Virus record (IMG/VR): IMGVR_UViG_3300025162_000093
Location: 1-42,020 of that record
DNA length: 42,020 nucleotides
Source: a virus
Reading direction: 5' to 3' (one strand)
The notes under the pieces are model-generated. The model had not been told where the DNA came from. It was given only the letters and a program-made list of their open reading frames with translations, and searched no databases. Below, one piece after another: positions 9,659 through 19,322 of the stretch; positions within the stretch are counted from its first letter, which is position 1; each line of letters opens with the position of its first letter. The translations under genes and the position numbers were made by a program.

Positions 9659-10685
9659 TTGCGAGGATGATAGATAAAATTTTTTTTGATATTGATTTGT
9701 ATTTCATAGGGTTGAATATATTTTTTATTTTTGATGAATCAATCTTATTTAGTTTTGCAATGGCTTTGAATAAATCTCATTTTCGTAATACACTACCGAT
9801 GTATGCTCTTTCTGTGGAGTCACGCATGATGACACATTTCTTCTTTAGGATACAGCATTCTTCTTGAATACCGCCTGAGTCCGTTATGATAAATTCAGCT
9901 CAAGAAATATGCCTGATAGTATCGGAATATGATAGTGGCTCTTTCAATACAAACATATCTGTAAGTCGATTCAATCAGAATAGATTGATCATTTTTATTG
10001 TTCTAGGATGTACTGAGAATATAATTGGTATTTTTGTAGCATTTTGGAATTTCACAAGATCGCTTAATATCTTCTCAAATACCTCTTTATCATCTACATT
10101 TGAATCACGGTGCAAGGTCATAAAAATATATTTGTTATTAGGTAGTATATATTTTTGATCCATTATGCAGTCGCAAGTGGTATTCCCAGTTAAATATATC
10201 TGTCCTTTTAATCACTCTGTTATTACTCTCTCGTAGTCTCTCTCAGTTGGGACAAATAAATAGTCTGAAATCTGATCTATTATCCTGCGGTTGTACTCTT
10301 CAGGGATGTCTGAATTACTACGAATGCCTGCTTCGTTATGTGCCACCTTTATTCCCATCATCTTCGCAGTGATAGCAACAATTATATCAGAGTCGGTATC
10401 TCATTGCACAATTACTATTGATGGTTTCGCACCACTTCATCGCATATTATTGAGCTTGCTTTGTATCTCGATCATACGATCTACTCTATTTGATTCACTC
10501 ACTCATAGATTGATGTCGGGTGTAGGTAGTCCCAATTCCCCGAAAAAATTTCCCGACATATTTTCTGAATAATGCTGTCATGTATGCAGAACATAATAGT
10601 TTATTTTTTGATCAATACATTGCCTAATTAAGCCATATTGCTTGATTATATTAGGTCTCGTGCTAGCTACAATACAGATTTGCAT
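9645..10685 (-). CDS. wecB: UDP-N-acetylglucosamine 2-epimerase
   Basis: 346 residues. Interconverts UDP-GlcNAc and UDP-ManNAc, a donor for surface glycans. Family motifs run the whole length: ASTRPNIIKQYGLI at the start, HTGQHYSENM, NFFGELGLPTPDINLG, VIVQGDTDS, HNEAGIRS, PEEYNRR, TLHRDSNVDD, SVHPRT and ITDSGGIQEE. TGA supplies Gly in HTG, QGD, LGV and SGAEF, all conserved. Full length for the family. It lies upstream of two sugar transferases in the same direction, suggesting one pathway. Housekeeping-type enzyme, unusual in a phage of this size. Confidence 0.93.
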
Positions 10686-10705
10686 TTCATATATTCGGAA
10701 TAAAA

Positions 10706-11278
10706 CTATTTTTTGATTACTAATTTGATCACATTTATATTCTCAAATATGCTTGGTATTACTCAGTTTTTAGTATCTAGTCTGTCTTCTACATCTTCGC
10801 ATTTCACTCACAGAAAGTCCTCTATTTTTACTAAGTCTATTGGAGGGCAATCAAGCGTTATTATCAAATATCATCAGTCTTTTGTGGCATCCAATAAGTT
10901 TTGGATGGCTAATACTTGATCGCTCAAATGCTCTAGGGTAGAAATACACAACACTATTTCTGACTGAAAACCACATTGTTTCAGAATATCGTAGGTTTTA
11001 TAGTTATTGGGTAGTCCTCAATCTCGCCTGCCGTCTGTATCTGAGCTTGTTAAATTTCAAAACTTTTCTAATCCTTCGGCAAACTGTAAATGTATAGCAC
11101 CTCATCAACAACCTGTATTGTGGATTCTTGGATAATCCCATTCCTCCCCATGATTCTCCAATTTTATAGTTTGCAACCACTTGATTACAAAGGGATATTC
11201 ATAGACTCTTGACCACGCTTCCCATTTTACATCATAAGGATCGTTGGTAGAGAAGTATTTGAATTCTAATATCTCCAT
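10706..11278 (-). CDS. SAM-dependent methyltransferase (class I)
   Basis: 190 residues. PRIHNTGCGGAIHLQF is a motif-I-like SAM site, VLCISTLEHLSDQ is the usual motif after strand 4, and KDGGYLIITLD follows as expected. TGA encodes Gly in GCGG and DGGY. It sits at the head of the sugar-gene run, so sugar O- or N-methylation is a reasonable guess; DNA as substrate is less likely. Confidence 0.8.
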
Positions 11279-11284
11279 AATTTC

Positions 11285-11443
11285 CTACAAAAAAGTTAAA
11301 AATTTTTCCAATATATTTATTACTAATGCCATTTCTGTAATCTTCTGCGACATCAAGGTCGGAGATTTTTTGGCAAATACTACTTCTCTCGTGTGTAATT
11401 CATCTTGGCATATCTCGATAGATTTCTTTATCTGATGTTTCAA
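11285..11443 (-). CDS. Small helical protein with non-ATG start, or read-through tail of the upstream gene
   Basis: 52 residues if started at TTG 11443; no ATG is available before residue 30. The sequence KKSIEICQDELHTREVVFAK is amphipathic and looks coding. It is in the same frame as the upstream 209-residue protein, directly after that gene's TAA (11471-11473), so it could also be a 62-codon read-through extension. Function unknown. Confidence 0.45.
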   Translation of the reverse strand: MKHQIKKSIEICQDELHTREVVFAKKSPTLMSQKITEMALVINILEKFLTFL

Positions 11444-11470
11444 GAGATTATTCTCGAATTTAGTGTTTTC

Positions 11471-12100
11471 TTAATCGTTATCAAATTCTTTTTCTAATGC
11501 GATTGTTTGTGGTGAGTATTTTTTCTCTCTCCTTGGTGGTGGCATTGATAGGTACACATTATCATCGCTTTCGTGTTTACATTCCCCACTCTCGCTTGGC
11601 TTCTCCAGGTCTACTTGCGATTGTACTGCACATCAACAAGCACGATAATGTTCTCAGCACTCTGGACATAGATTGCATTCCCATACCTCATCTGTAGTGG
11701 TTGGCGATTTGAGGCTAGTAAGGTCTTTAACTATTTTTGAATGTAATTCATCTATAGAGTTGTACATAAAATCTTCAAATTCTTTATATTTTTCAATCAA
11801 CTCATCAATCCTCTTATCGTTTGTCTTTGGGAGATTGGAGAGGATGGCTTGCTTAAACTTTTCTTTTCGCTTAGGTCGGTCTCGTGCTTCATCGGTACAA
11901 TATTGCTTCCAAGCTAACTCAATCCATTCTCCATCTGCTTCTTTGCTTTCTGTGGTGGTGGTGGGGGCTAATAATTGTTCTCTCCATAACTTCTCTAACA
12001 TACTATGAATTTGTTTGTCTCTTCGTTTACTAGGACTATTTCATTCTATAAACATAATTATGGCTTGCACCTTCTCTATTAAGTCTTTGTTATTCATCAT
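11471..12100 (-). CDS. Hypothetical protein with C-terminal cysteine cluster
   Basis: 209 residues. The start ATG overlaps the stop of the cytosine methylase-like gene as TAATG; a second ATG follows directly. The N-terminal two thirds are charged and helical (IDELIEKYKEFEDFMYNSID). The C-terminal CNLCPECGEHYRACGC is likely a zinc site, with two of the glycines encoded by TGA. No family recognised. Confidence 0.75.
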
Positions 12101-12753
12101 TACTGGTTTAGTAAGTAAAACTCTTTAGCAAACTTCTGTGAACATAACGACCTCATCTCCATATCACTTTGTGGTTCTGGTAAACAATGAAATTCTGTGA
12201 TATGTTTATATGCTGACTTGTGTAATGTGTGCATCTCTGGTTTCCCTGTGTATCTATCGTTCTCTGTCACTCTATTCCTTTTTCTAACCCATAAGTTTTC
12301 ATTTTTAGGCACATCTTCTCGCTTGGTATATACTCTCTGTGGGATATTGAAGTTTCCCCATAATGCTGTTTTCTTAGTTCGTGGACTACCATACCATCGT
12401 GGCTGATATTCATATTGTGGCTTCCCCAAATAATTTCTTAATGCACCAGTAGCAGGATTTTCCATAACTCGGAATTTCAATTCTCAACACTCATCAATAA
12501 TTCTTTGACACTCTCTTACTAAACGCATACCATCTTCTCATAGTCTTGGTTTGCCACCAGTTCTAGCTCTGGAAAATTCTAAACAGGGTGGGTTAGCAAT
12601 CACTCAATAGACATTCTTAGGTGGGTGATAGTTTTCTACGCCTATATCTTTCCCAATACAGATTACAGTATATCAAGCATCTCTGTATGGTTTGCTATCG
12701 CTTCAGGTATCTGCACAAAGATGAAGTATTATCTTGTATTTGTTATTCATCAT
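12100..12753 (-). CDS. Phage-type C5-cytosine methyltransferase-like protein
   Basis: 217 residues. ADTGSDSKPYRDAGYTV at the N-terminus is the SAM-binding motif I type, GVIANPPCLEFSRARTGG holds the PPC with the catalytic cysteine, and FRVMENPATGALRNYLG the motif-VI-like ENP. The downstream QPRWYGSPRTKKTALWG matches compact phage cytosine methylases. TGA gives Gly in DTGS, DAGY and YGVI. Together with the ParB-methylase this implies modified phage DNA, probably against host restriction. Confidence 0.85.
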
Positions 12754-12782
12754 TTGTTTGGTGAGGAAGTAAAGGTTAAAAT

Positions 12783-13037
12783 TTAGGAATTAAGTATTAG
12801 ATAATTTTGTAAATCTTTGTCAGATATTTTTCACACATACGGTTTAGTATTTCATATTGGAGTTTGTTTATATCAAAATTCTGTATGTGCTATTCTATAT
12901 CTATCCCCTCTTAATGTTCAGTAGTATTCCAATAAGTATTCATTCTCTACTCGCCGATATAGATGTCTTGTGTGTTTTCTTATTATGTTTGGAAATTTAC
13001 CAAATTCGGTTATCTCTCTATTCTTTGGTGCTTCCAT
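12783..13037 (-). CDS. Hypothetical protein
   Basis: 84 residues, four TGA codons. Basic and aromatic-rich (FPNIIRKHTRHLYRRVENEY). It begins two bases after the stop of the zinc-finger gene. No domain recognised. Confidence 0.65.
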
Positions 13038-13039
13038 CT

Positions 13040-13183
13040 CTAATCATTATCAAATAAAGCGTATCGTTCTACTATAAACTCTAAGTAATGTTGTTCGCAG
13101 TAATGGAGTGTTGGTAGGTCTAAGTCTGCCTTTATATGTTTAGTTGCCTCTTTATCACATTTATTGCACTTGACTGCTTTCAT
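13040..13183 (-). CDS. Small zinc-binding protein
   Basis: 47 residues, no TGA. VKCNKCDKEATKHI plus LHYCEQHYLEF gives CxxC and CxxH, a likely single zinc site. Typical of small phage accessory proteins; target unknown. Confidence 0.65.
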   Translation of the reverse strand: MKAVKCNKCDKEATKHIKADLDLPTLHYCEQHYLEFIVERYALFDND

Positions 13184-13233
13184 CTGCTCTCTTGGTTAGG
13201 GAATTAAAGGATTTTCATTTGGAAATTAAAGAA

Positions 13234-13443
13234 TTAAAATCTTTTGACTATTCTCCTGATCCTTGCTCTGAATTTATCGAATGCCTCTATTGCATCTCAA
13301 ACATCTCACGACTTATATATTTCTGATTCTAACCTACGCATCTCTCACTCGAATAACATCTTGGCTACTTTCTTACGTTTTTCTTGTACACTATCTCACC
13401 GAATCAATTCTTCCTTGGCGAATAGTGGTTGATGTTTTTTCAT
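13234..13443 (-). CDS. Hypothetical small basic protein
   Basis: 69 residues, four TGA codons, helical and basic, ending RIRRIVKRF. Its ATG overlaps the preceding stop as TAATG (13441-13445), implying translational coupling. Function unknown. Confidence 0.7.
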
Positions 13444-13808
13444 TATAGAATACATGAATATATAAAATCAATACATTCGTCTGACTGGTCGTCTATTGAC
13501 TTGCGTTTGTCTTTCCACAAGATAAATAAACTTTCTAGTTCGTCAAATTCTTCTATATTTAGCTTAAATTTTTTCTCTATCCAATCCAATATATCTCATA
13601 TCATTACTTGGTGTCAGATTATCTTGTCTGACGGTCAGTCTTTCCTCTCTTCAAAATCTCAAAAAAGCTTTCCTCAAAACATACTTTTTGCATAAAAAGC
13701 TTTTCAGTTCTGTGTGATACATTTATCAATTATACACCCAAAACTAAGCGTCTTATCTGCAATTACTTCGTAGATTTTTTCTAGTTTTCTTTCTTTATCT
13801 AATTTCAT
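13443..13808 (-). CDS. Conserved phage-type hypothetical protein
   Basis: 121 residues with eight TGA codons. Contains GHQVMIGDILDWIEKKF, a motif I associate with an uncharacterised phage/metagenome family (IGHPVMIGDVLDWI type), where TGA supplies both Gly. The rest is acidic and helical. Function unknown. Confidence 0.75.
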
Positions 13809-13809
13809 G

Positions 13810-13989
13810 CTACCACTTATTATAGAATAAAATCATAATTCCCACCAATAGAAATCAAAAGCCTATATCGGACAACATGTAGACTGCGTATTTATCATCG
13901 GCTGTCAGCTCATTCATCACGAGAAGGACTACCGCTCAGAGCATACATAGCTTAAGCATAATCAATACTATTCTTCCGAATATATTCAT
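13810..13989 (-). CDS. Small membrane protein, two transmembrane segments
   Basis: 59 residues. Two hydrophobic helices, IVLIMLKLCMLGAVVLLVM and IGFGFLLVGIMILFY, flank a short polar loop with acidic residues. It follows the transglycosylase gene in the transcript, so a role in envelope passage or lysis is possible but not shown. Confidence 0.7.
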
Positions 13990-13992
13990 GTA

Positions 13993-14562
13993 CTATCTTA
14001 AATATTTAAATCTGATTTTGTAGGCTGTTCGTATGTTTTTATCTTTCACGGCTAGTCGCTTATCCACGCAACGATCCGCCTGTCGTTTCCAATCTGATCG
14101 TTGGAGATCATCGATCCATACATTATTGGTTGCGTTTGGCATAAGCTGACACATTCATCTTTCTCCTACCGATCATACTGCGTATGGATTCAATCATGAT
14201 TCTTTTATGAAAGTAGCTACCATATTTATATCGTTATTTTTCGATAGTAGATATTCAGCTATTTCCTTTTGATCATCCCTTAATATCAATTGCGTATAGG
14301 TCTTTTGTATAGCAGTTTTGGCTCTTACTACGGGAGCTTTAGGAAATCATCTACTTGCTGAATTGGTCATGTGGCAGTATTTGTCGTTCATGTATCCACC
14401 TCCTTTGGTTGCTCACATACTATCATTCAGCATATAGTTTTCTCTTGCTCTTGGATGCCTGATAATTGTTGATCTAAGTTTGCTTTCATCCCACTTAGCT
14501 CGGAGATAGTCATATCCTCCAATGCCTTTGGTGGTTGGAATGCTGAGTATACTCTTATTCAT
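13993..14562 (-). CDS. Lytic transglycosylase (SLT domain)
   Basis: 189 residues from ATG 14562; an upstream TTG at 14649 would give 218 but overlaps the previous gene. FIKESGLNPYAVGSVGERGM followed by CQLMP is the SLT signature: catalytic Glu in KES, then the NPxAxS and GxxGxxQ parts. Three Gly here are TGA, so the domain is invisible in the standard code. It cleaves peptidoglycan glycan strands, for DNA entry or release. It is separated from the main lysis genes. Confidence 0.85.
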
Positions 14563-14596
14563 CCTCGGACAAGTGCCGAGATAATTACCAAACTTC

Positions 14597-15076
14597 TTAC
14601 GATTCTTCCGAAACGTTTCATGTGGATTTGTTATGGTTAAAATGATCAAAGACCTCGTCCATATTTTTTAAATATCTTTTGCCTCTTTCGTGATCTACTT
14701 CTTCTTTTGACATCTTTACAATCCTATTTATATCTCAGCGGAAATGATCTCTTGGTTTATTATCAGGTACTTCAGCATTTCTAATTCATCTCTTGAGCTG
14801 TACTCTATCGAAATCACGAATAAGTTCCATGAGGTTTCCTTTCCCGATCAGTTTTTTTTTTGCTTCTTTCTCAGGATCAATTGGTTTTGGCTCTTCTTTT
14901 TTCTCCTCTTCCTTCTCCTCGAAATCTTCTGCTGATCTATGTTGATGTGCAAATTGTGGGAATTTCTTTGGTATTTTTACCATTTCATCCGTTATAGGTG
15001 GAAGATTCATCGTATGTACTTTCTGTTGTGGCTTTGGTTTCTCGGGGAGAAAGCCTAGTCGTCTTAATATACTCAT
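14597..15076 (-). CDS. Hypothetical charged protein
   Basis: 159 residues, three TGA codons. A Pro/Lys/Glu-rich low-complexity middle (EEKEEEKKEEPKP) and a basic C-terminal half (DHERGKRYLKNMDEV). No recognised fold. It lies in the DNA-metabolism run, before the transglycosylase. Confidence 0.7.
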
Positions 15077-15100
15077 GATACACTTTGAAAAATTAAAAGT

Positions 15101-15436
15101 TTATCTTTTTTCCTCTTCATACTTTGCCTTGTTCTTACTGAGGACTGATTCCAAATATGCCCTACCATTTCAATATTTTTCTCTGATTGTCTTTTCCTTG
15201 ATCTCCCTCTCAATCTGTATCTCTTCGCTTGGTGCGTATTCAGCTCTGTGTTGCACGATCCTCGCTGATCTTGTGACTGATTCAAAAGGGAGTTTCCTCA
15301 TTTTGATTCTCTGCTCCTCAGTGAATACACACTCATAAAATTTCTCCATAATGTCACAATACAGATCGGTACGTGAATTCCTAGTATATGGTCTTCACTC
15401 AAAGATATTGATTACCATGTCTTGGACTTCCATCAT
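15101..15436 (-). CDS. Hypothetical protein
   Basis: 111 residues, starting eight bases after the exonuclease stop, two TGA codons. Helical with many charged residues, for example MRKLPFESVTRSARIVQHRA. No family recognised. Tight spacing suggests joint expression with the exonuclease. Confidence 0.7.
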
Positions 15437-15443
15437 ATCTGTG

Positions 15444-15995
15444 TTAGAATAAAACAATCTTCCCTTGCTTGTATAGCTCCAAGAAGCAGTCTTTCGTTGC
15501 CGTAATATCTGACATGGCATCGTGTGCATCTTCGAATCCTTTGTTGAATATTTTTGTATGTAATTCTTGTAGTTTTGGTCGTTTCCCTGCTCAGTAATAA
15601 TCAACCACTCATTGAGTTTTCATGGTACATACTGTTTTTATTTTCTGCCGATCAAAACTTACTCAGCATTTTTCACATTCCATTTTAAGCATTCAGAGAT
15701 CAAAGTCTATATTGTGTCCTATCACCCGATCCGCCTTGTTGATATATGCCAGGAATTCTCTGATGTAGTGATCCATCTTTTTGAATATGGATATTTTCTC
15801 CTTGGATATCCCATGCACTTTGAAAGCTCACTCGCTCATCTCTGCATCAGTATTGATGTATTGGTTGATGATTCTTTCCGTGTGGAATTCCTCCTTCTCC
15901 TTATCATAAAATCAGTAGATCGCTCAGAATTGTATTATCCTACCTCAAGCCTGGAGGAAGCCAGTCGTTTCAGTATCAAAAAATAATAGCTGCAT
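15444..15995 (-). CDS. DnaQ-like 3'-5' exonuclease
   Basis: 183 residues. The three exonuclease motifs are clear: FDTETTGF at residues 6-13 (Exo I), GHNIDFDLGML (Exo II) and HDAMSDITAT (Exo III, DEDDh type with His). TGA encodes Gly in IIQFGAI, SEGAF and DLGML. The family removes 3' nucleotides for proofreading or turnover. No polymerase gene is seen in the genome, so it may act with the host polymerase or in recombination. Confidence 0.92.
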
Positions 15996-15997
15996 GT

Positions 15998-16534
15998 TTA
16001 TTTAATTTGTAAATTCTGAGTGATCTTGATTATTACCCCTGGTACTGACTCTCATAGCTTCAGTGCGTTCTTGATCTCTGTCTTGCTGATATTTGTTGTC
16101 TCCTTTATTACTTTGAATTTCTCGGGGATTAGTGCTTCGTCAACAAATTCTACTGATTCAGATTTACGATAGGATAGCTTATTGAGTTCAGTCTCCATTT
16201 TCTCTATTTTAAATGTTTGTAGAATGTAATCGATCCACTTCTCGATTCTCTCTACTTTCTTTTTGTCTCAATTCATAAGCTCGGTCAATCTCTTAATCTC
16301 GATGTCTCTTCCGTTGAGCATGATTAGTGCATCCTGTCTCTTGGATAATTGATAAGCGACATAGTCATTGGCTTCGGACTTATATACTTCCAATTGGGCA
16401 ATAAGCTCCTGGGATATGTTAGTCACATCCTCCTCTGATAATCATTGCTCCTCGATAAACTGTGGATCGTTTAATTGATCCATGGTATTCATAACATCCG
16501 CTAGGGATTTGATGTTTTCTATAATGTTTGGCAT
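15998..16534 (-). CDS. Siphovirus Gp157-family protein
   Basis: 178 residues. Long coiled-coil N-terminal part, then SVEFVDEALIPEKFKVI and IKNALKLGESVPGVIIKI, which match the C-terminal pattern of the Gp157 family (iPe.y, ik..LK.Ge.VPGa). The Gly of KLGE is TGA. The family sits in phage recombination/replication modules and has been linked to phage resistance in streptococci. Its stop is two bases before the exonuclease start. Confidence 0.85.
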
Positions 16535-16550
16535 GGTATAAAGTAAAATG

Positions 16551-16721
16551 CTAAAATGTTTTGTAATCATCTCCCCTGCGATGAAAGTATCTCTTTCAAT
16601 TATATTTTTTTCTGACTTTCTTCTCGGGGAGATTGTGGATATGTTGGATTATACTTTCTTTGTTGATCGGCTCGTGAAGTTTCTCGAGCAGTTTGTCTTG
16701 CTTAGAATGGAAGTCAATCAT
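16551..16721 (-). CDS. Small basic hypothetical protein
   Basis: 56 residues, one TGA. Starts inside the end of the preceding gene (20-base overlap) and ends KRYFHRRGDDYKTF. No domain recognised. It is supported by tight packing and the absence of other coding in the stretch. Confidence 0.55.
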
Positions 16722-17403
16722 CGTCTGCTTTCTTCTTGCTCCCGATGAGTAGCTTTTTTAGTTCTGAGTCTGAGCTTTTTAGATCCTCAATAAATTTACT
16801 TGCCTGCTCTTTCGTCATGTCCTTGGATGTCTCTACTCCAAATTTGTCTTTCATGAATTGTCTCCTGATCTTGTCGCATTCATCCATTGGTATTCATGAG
16901 TCGATTGCGATCTCATTCCAAAGCCCATGCAGGTACTTTACTTGGGAATCTGTAATTGGTTCACTTTGTTTTGTTGCTGACTGGACAACATCCTTTTCGA
17001 GCTTTTTCAAAAAATCCAGTTGTAGTAGCATCCATGCAAACATTGAATCAGCTTGTGATAACAATTTCTCCATGTTCGCTGTGTCTCCTTGTCAGGATCG
17101 TAAGTCTTTCGCATAGCTCAAAGCGAATCAAATCATTTTTACTTTCGGATCTTCTTGTTGCCATGATCCGTTTTTCTTTTGGTTGTTTTGCTCTTTCTTT
17201 TTCTCAATAATTTTCATTCAATACTTCTCGTCATTCTTTGTTTCATACTCCAATTCATCTCATACCTTGAATGCATCTGATGTTTTCTTGTTTACTTCTC
17301 CAACGTCTCAATTTTCCATTTCAATTTTGATTGCGAACATCGGTCAATTTGTCCCTTGTCGTTCTCTCGATCCGTGAATCTTCACGATTTTTCATTTTGT
17401 CAT
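16702..17403 (-). CDS. Putative single-strand binding/recombination accessory protein
   Basis: 233 residues, eight TGA codons. The N-terminal part (GKIVKIHGSRERQG..., then VGDELEYET) looks like a small beta-barrel/OB-type domain. The C-terminal part, SQVKYLHGLWNEIA followed by FGVETSKDMTKEQASKFIED, resembles the C-terminal region of phage recombination-associated proteins. Position beside Gp157 and the exonuclease supports a DNA-repair or annealing role. Assignment is by pattern only. Confidence 0.6.
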
Positions 17404-17415
17404 CTGACAGATAGT

Positions 17416-17538
17416 TTATGAATAAAAGGGTTTATATCAGGGTAGGAGTTTGTTAGGGTGTTTTATCTCTCATCCAACCTGTCAATGCAGGTACTCGTTT
17501 TCTGATTGCAAGTTACTTATAATAAATTTCTTTTGCAT
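17416..17538 (-). CDS. Small hypothetical protein
   Basis: 40 residues with three TGA codons, filling an otherwise empty gap. Ends HPNKLLPGYKPFYS. A short stem, ACCTG/CAGGT, lies inside it. Function unknown. Confidence 0.5.
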
Positions 17539-17550
17539 TGCAAGAGATAA

Positions 17551-17886
17551 TTAGAGATTTTTTACTTCGGTCTTAGACTCCAAATATCTCTCTATTTCTC
17601 CTATGGAATCGAATCATCTTCCAACATTACTTTTTTTCTCTTTCTCTCTTGCCCTCAGTATGATCTGTATATCTTTTGGCTTTGATAGGATATGGGATTC
17701 TATCTCTCAAATTTGCTGAGGATAGTACCTCTTGATCTGATGGACTGCGATCCTTTCGTCCCCGATCTGTATAAATTTTCTTTCATCTAGCATTCTATCC
17801 AGTTCCGCAGGAGTTGCAGGCGTGAATAGAATTCCGTCAAAAGTTTCAATCTGAGTCAGTTGCTTGTGGAGTTTAATTTCGTTCAT
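17551..17886 (-). CDS. Hypothetical protein
   Basis: 111 residues, two TGA codons. FIQIGDERIAVHQIKRYYP looks like a short beta-rich segment binding a partner, followed by a charged helical C-terminus. Located directly after the replication-type gene. No family recognised. Confidence 0.7.
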
Positions 17887-17909
17887 GGGTTATTGTGGAA
17901 GATATAAAA

Positions 17910-18638
17910 CTAGATTCATGGCAACACTCCTATCGTTTTTTTCTCCTGCATTTTCTTTTTGCAAATTTGCATAAGGCTAGCAAGCTCGAAGTGTATCTTT
18001 TTTGGTCATGAAATCTTGTGGGAATGATATTGATCCTGTGAAACGATCTCGAGGATCATCTCGAGGATTGACTGCCGTGTGAATTTTCAGGCGAGGACGG
18101 AATCTATTTTTTTGAGTTTTCCGATGAGATTTTTAGAGAAAATTCTCTGCTCGCCTTTCGTTCAATCGAGTACTCAGTTGTTATATTTTCAAATTATTTC
18201 TAAACATTCATTTATTTCGTGATCTCAAAATTCTTTAAGATCTTCTTTTTCCACCAAAGAATTTTCTTCTTCAGCTTTAGCTGAAGTATTTATTTCACTA
18301 ACAGTTTCACTATCACTTACACTTACACTATCACTAACAGGTAGATGTTGCTTTCATTTGCTAGCATTTGCTAGCTTTTGCTTTCATTTGCTAGCTTTGG
18401 CAATACCTCAATTCTTACCTGCTATTGTTCTCTTCTCTTTTATCTCTTCCCATTTTTTATTATTTTCATCTAATTCTTTCTTGATTTTATTCCGAACAAA
18501 TTTCAATCATCATATTTCTGAAATTTCTTGTCAATTTTGATATTTCATTATATTATCAAATAGTAGTCATTTTTCCTCCAAAGACATATCCTCCATGTAG
18601 TCGATCCAATCGCAGTAGATGATAAATGTTTTTTTCAT
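17910..18638 (-). CDS. Replication-module protein (DUF6291-like N-terminus)
   Basis: 242 residues. FIIYCDWIDYMEDMSLEEKG, then NKKWEEIKEKRTIAGKNGG, is the N-terminal pattern of a phage family near replication genes (fflyydw, ls.ee.g.L, kWee...R..aGk.GG), with Gly from TGA. A repeated ASKGKQ-type linker and a Ser/Asp/Val repeat follow. The C-terminal half is helical and basic (KGEQRIFSKNLIGKLKK). It probably acts in replication initiation or its control; this is inference from context. Confidence 0.65.
18309..18395. repeat. Short direct repeats inside the replication-type gene
   Basis: GCTTTCATTTGCTAGC occurs at 18350-18365 and 18380-18395, with TTTGCTAGC a third time at 18367-18375. Next to it, 18309-18338 is built of ACTTACACTATCAC-like units. 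They encode a repeated linker, but clustered repeats in a replication gene are also a common form of phage origin (iterons). Confidence 0.6.
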
Positions 18639-18738
18639 GTTTTTTATTGTTTACAATAAAACTGGGCTCGCTCCGCCAAGAGTGCACCCAGTTTCATTCG
18701 GCGGAACGATTTAAGCACTTTTGGTATTTGAACATTAT
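18639..18738 (-). promoter_or_regulatory. Structured leader/operator upstream of the replication-type gene
   Basis: 100 gene-free bases. Three inverted repeats: TTTTATTGT/ACAATAAAA (18642-18661, 9-bp arms, 2-base loop) ending four bases before the ATG; AAACTGGG/CCCAGTTT; and TCGTTCCGCC/GGCGGAGCGA (10 bp with one G-U). The last two are interlocked in the order a-b-a'-b', so they form either competing hairpins or a pseudoknot. The palindrome next to the ATG could be a repressor site for the adjacent small regulator genes. Confidence 0.65.
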
Positions 18739-19020
18739 CTATTCTTTTTCTTTTTGCAAGTCTTTTTTTAATAATCTATCTATCTGCTTCACGAGCAGAC
18801 TTTCCTCGTGTTTATGCTCTTCATAAATTTCCCTGATTATTTTTTGGTACTTTTCAGGCACTGGTCGTCTTCATGATTTCCGCATATACACATTATTCCT
18901 GTGGAATCATAACTTGCCGTACTTGGTCAATTTATTTTTATCCTGAATAGTCTTCGTGAGTTTCACGCAATCTATGATCTGCAATATCATCCTGTATGGA
19001 TCGTGTATCTTGTCTTTCAT
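18739..19020 (-). CDS. Putative DNA-binding regulator
   Basis: 93 residues. A basic N-terminal part with KLTKYGKLGFHRNNVYMRKS and GRRPVPEKYQKIIREIYEEH resembles a short helix-turn-helix protein of the Cro/Cop type (turn, then R/K-rich recognition). The C-terminus is a charged coiled coil. Two TGA codons. It is read into the structured leader at 18639-18738, which could contain its operator. Regulatory role inferred. Confidence 0.55.
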
Positions 19021-19022
19021 TC

Positions 19023-19259
19023 CTAGTCTGAATAATCTAAATAATTCCTGTACTTGATTCCGTATCTATCCATCAATATCTTCACTGTCGAAAACTTCCG
19101 ATCATTATCGAAGTCCATTATGATATTCTTTTTTGCTTTTCTGATTCATTTGGTTGATCGTGTAAGTAGTGTTGGCATATTATATCTGTTCGTTATGTCC
19201 TGTGCATAAATTTCATCTCCATTTACTCTCACGACAACATTATCATTCTCAAATTCCAT
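19023..19259 (-). CDS. Small putative DNA-binding protein
   Basis: 78 residues from ATG 19259, one TGA. VNGDEIYAQDITNRYNMPTL followed by TRSTKGIRKAKK suggests a helix-turn-helix with a basic arm. The frame is open upstream for about 20 more codons without an ATG, so the true start may be non-ATG. It ends two bases before the next gene's start. Confidence 0.5.
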
Positions 19260-19322
19260 CGGTGTTTTTATCGTTAAATATACCGATATATTATCTATCT
19301 TCTTTGTAATTGCAAATGATTT

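Noticed and set aside
15075-15338. Plus-strand frame with membrane-like sequence
   Set aside because: Antisense of a gene with better spacing and coding character (15101-15436).
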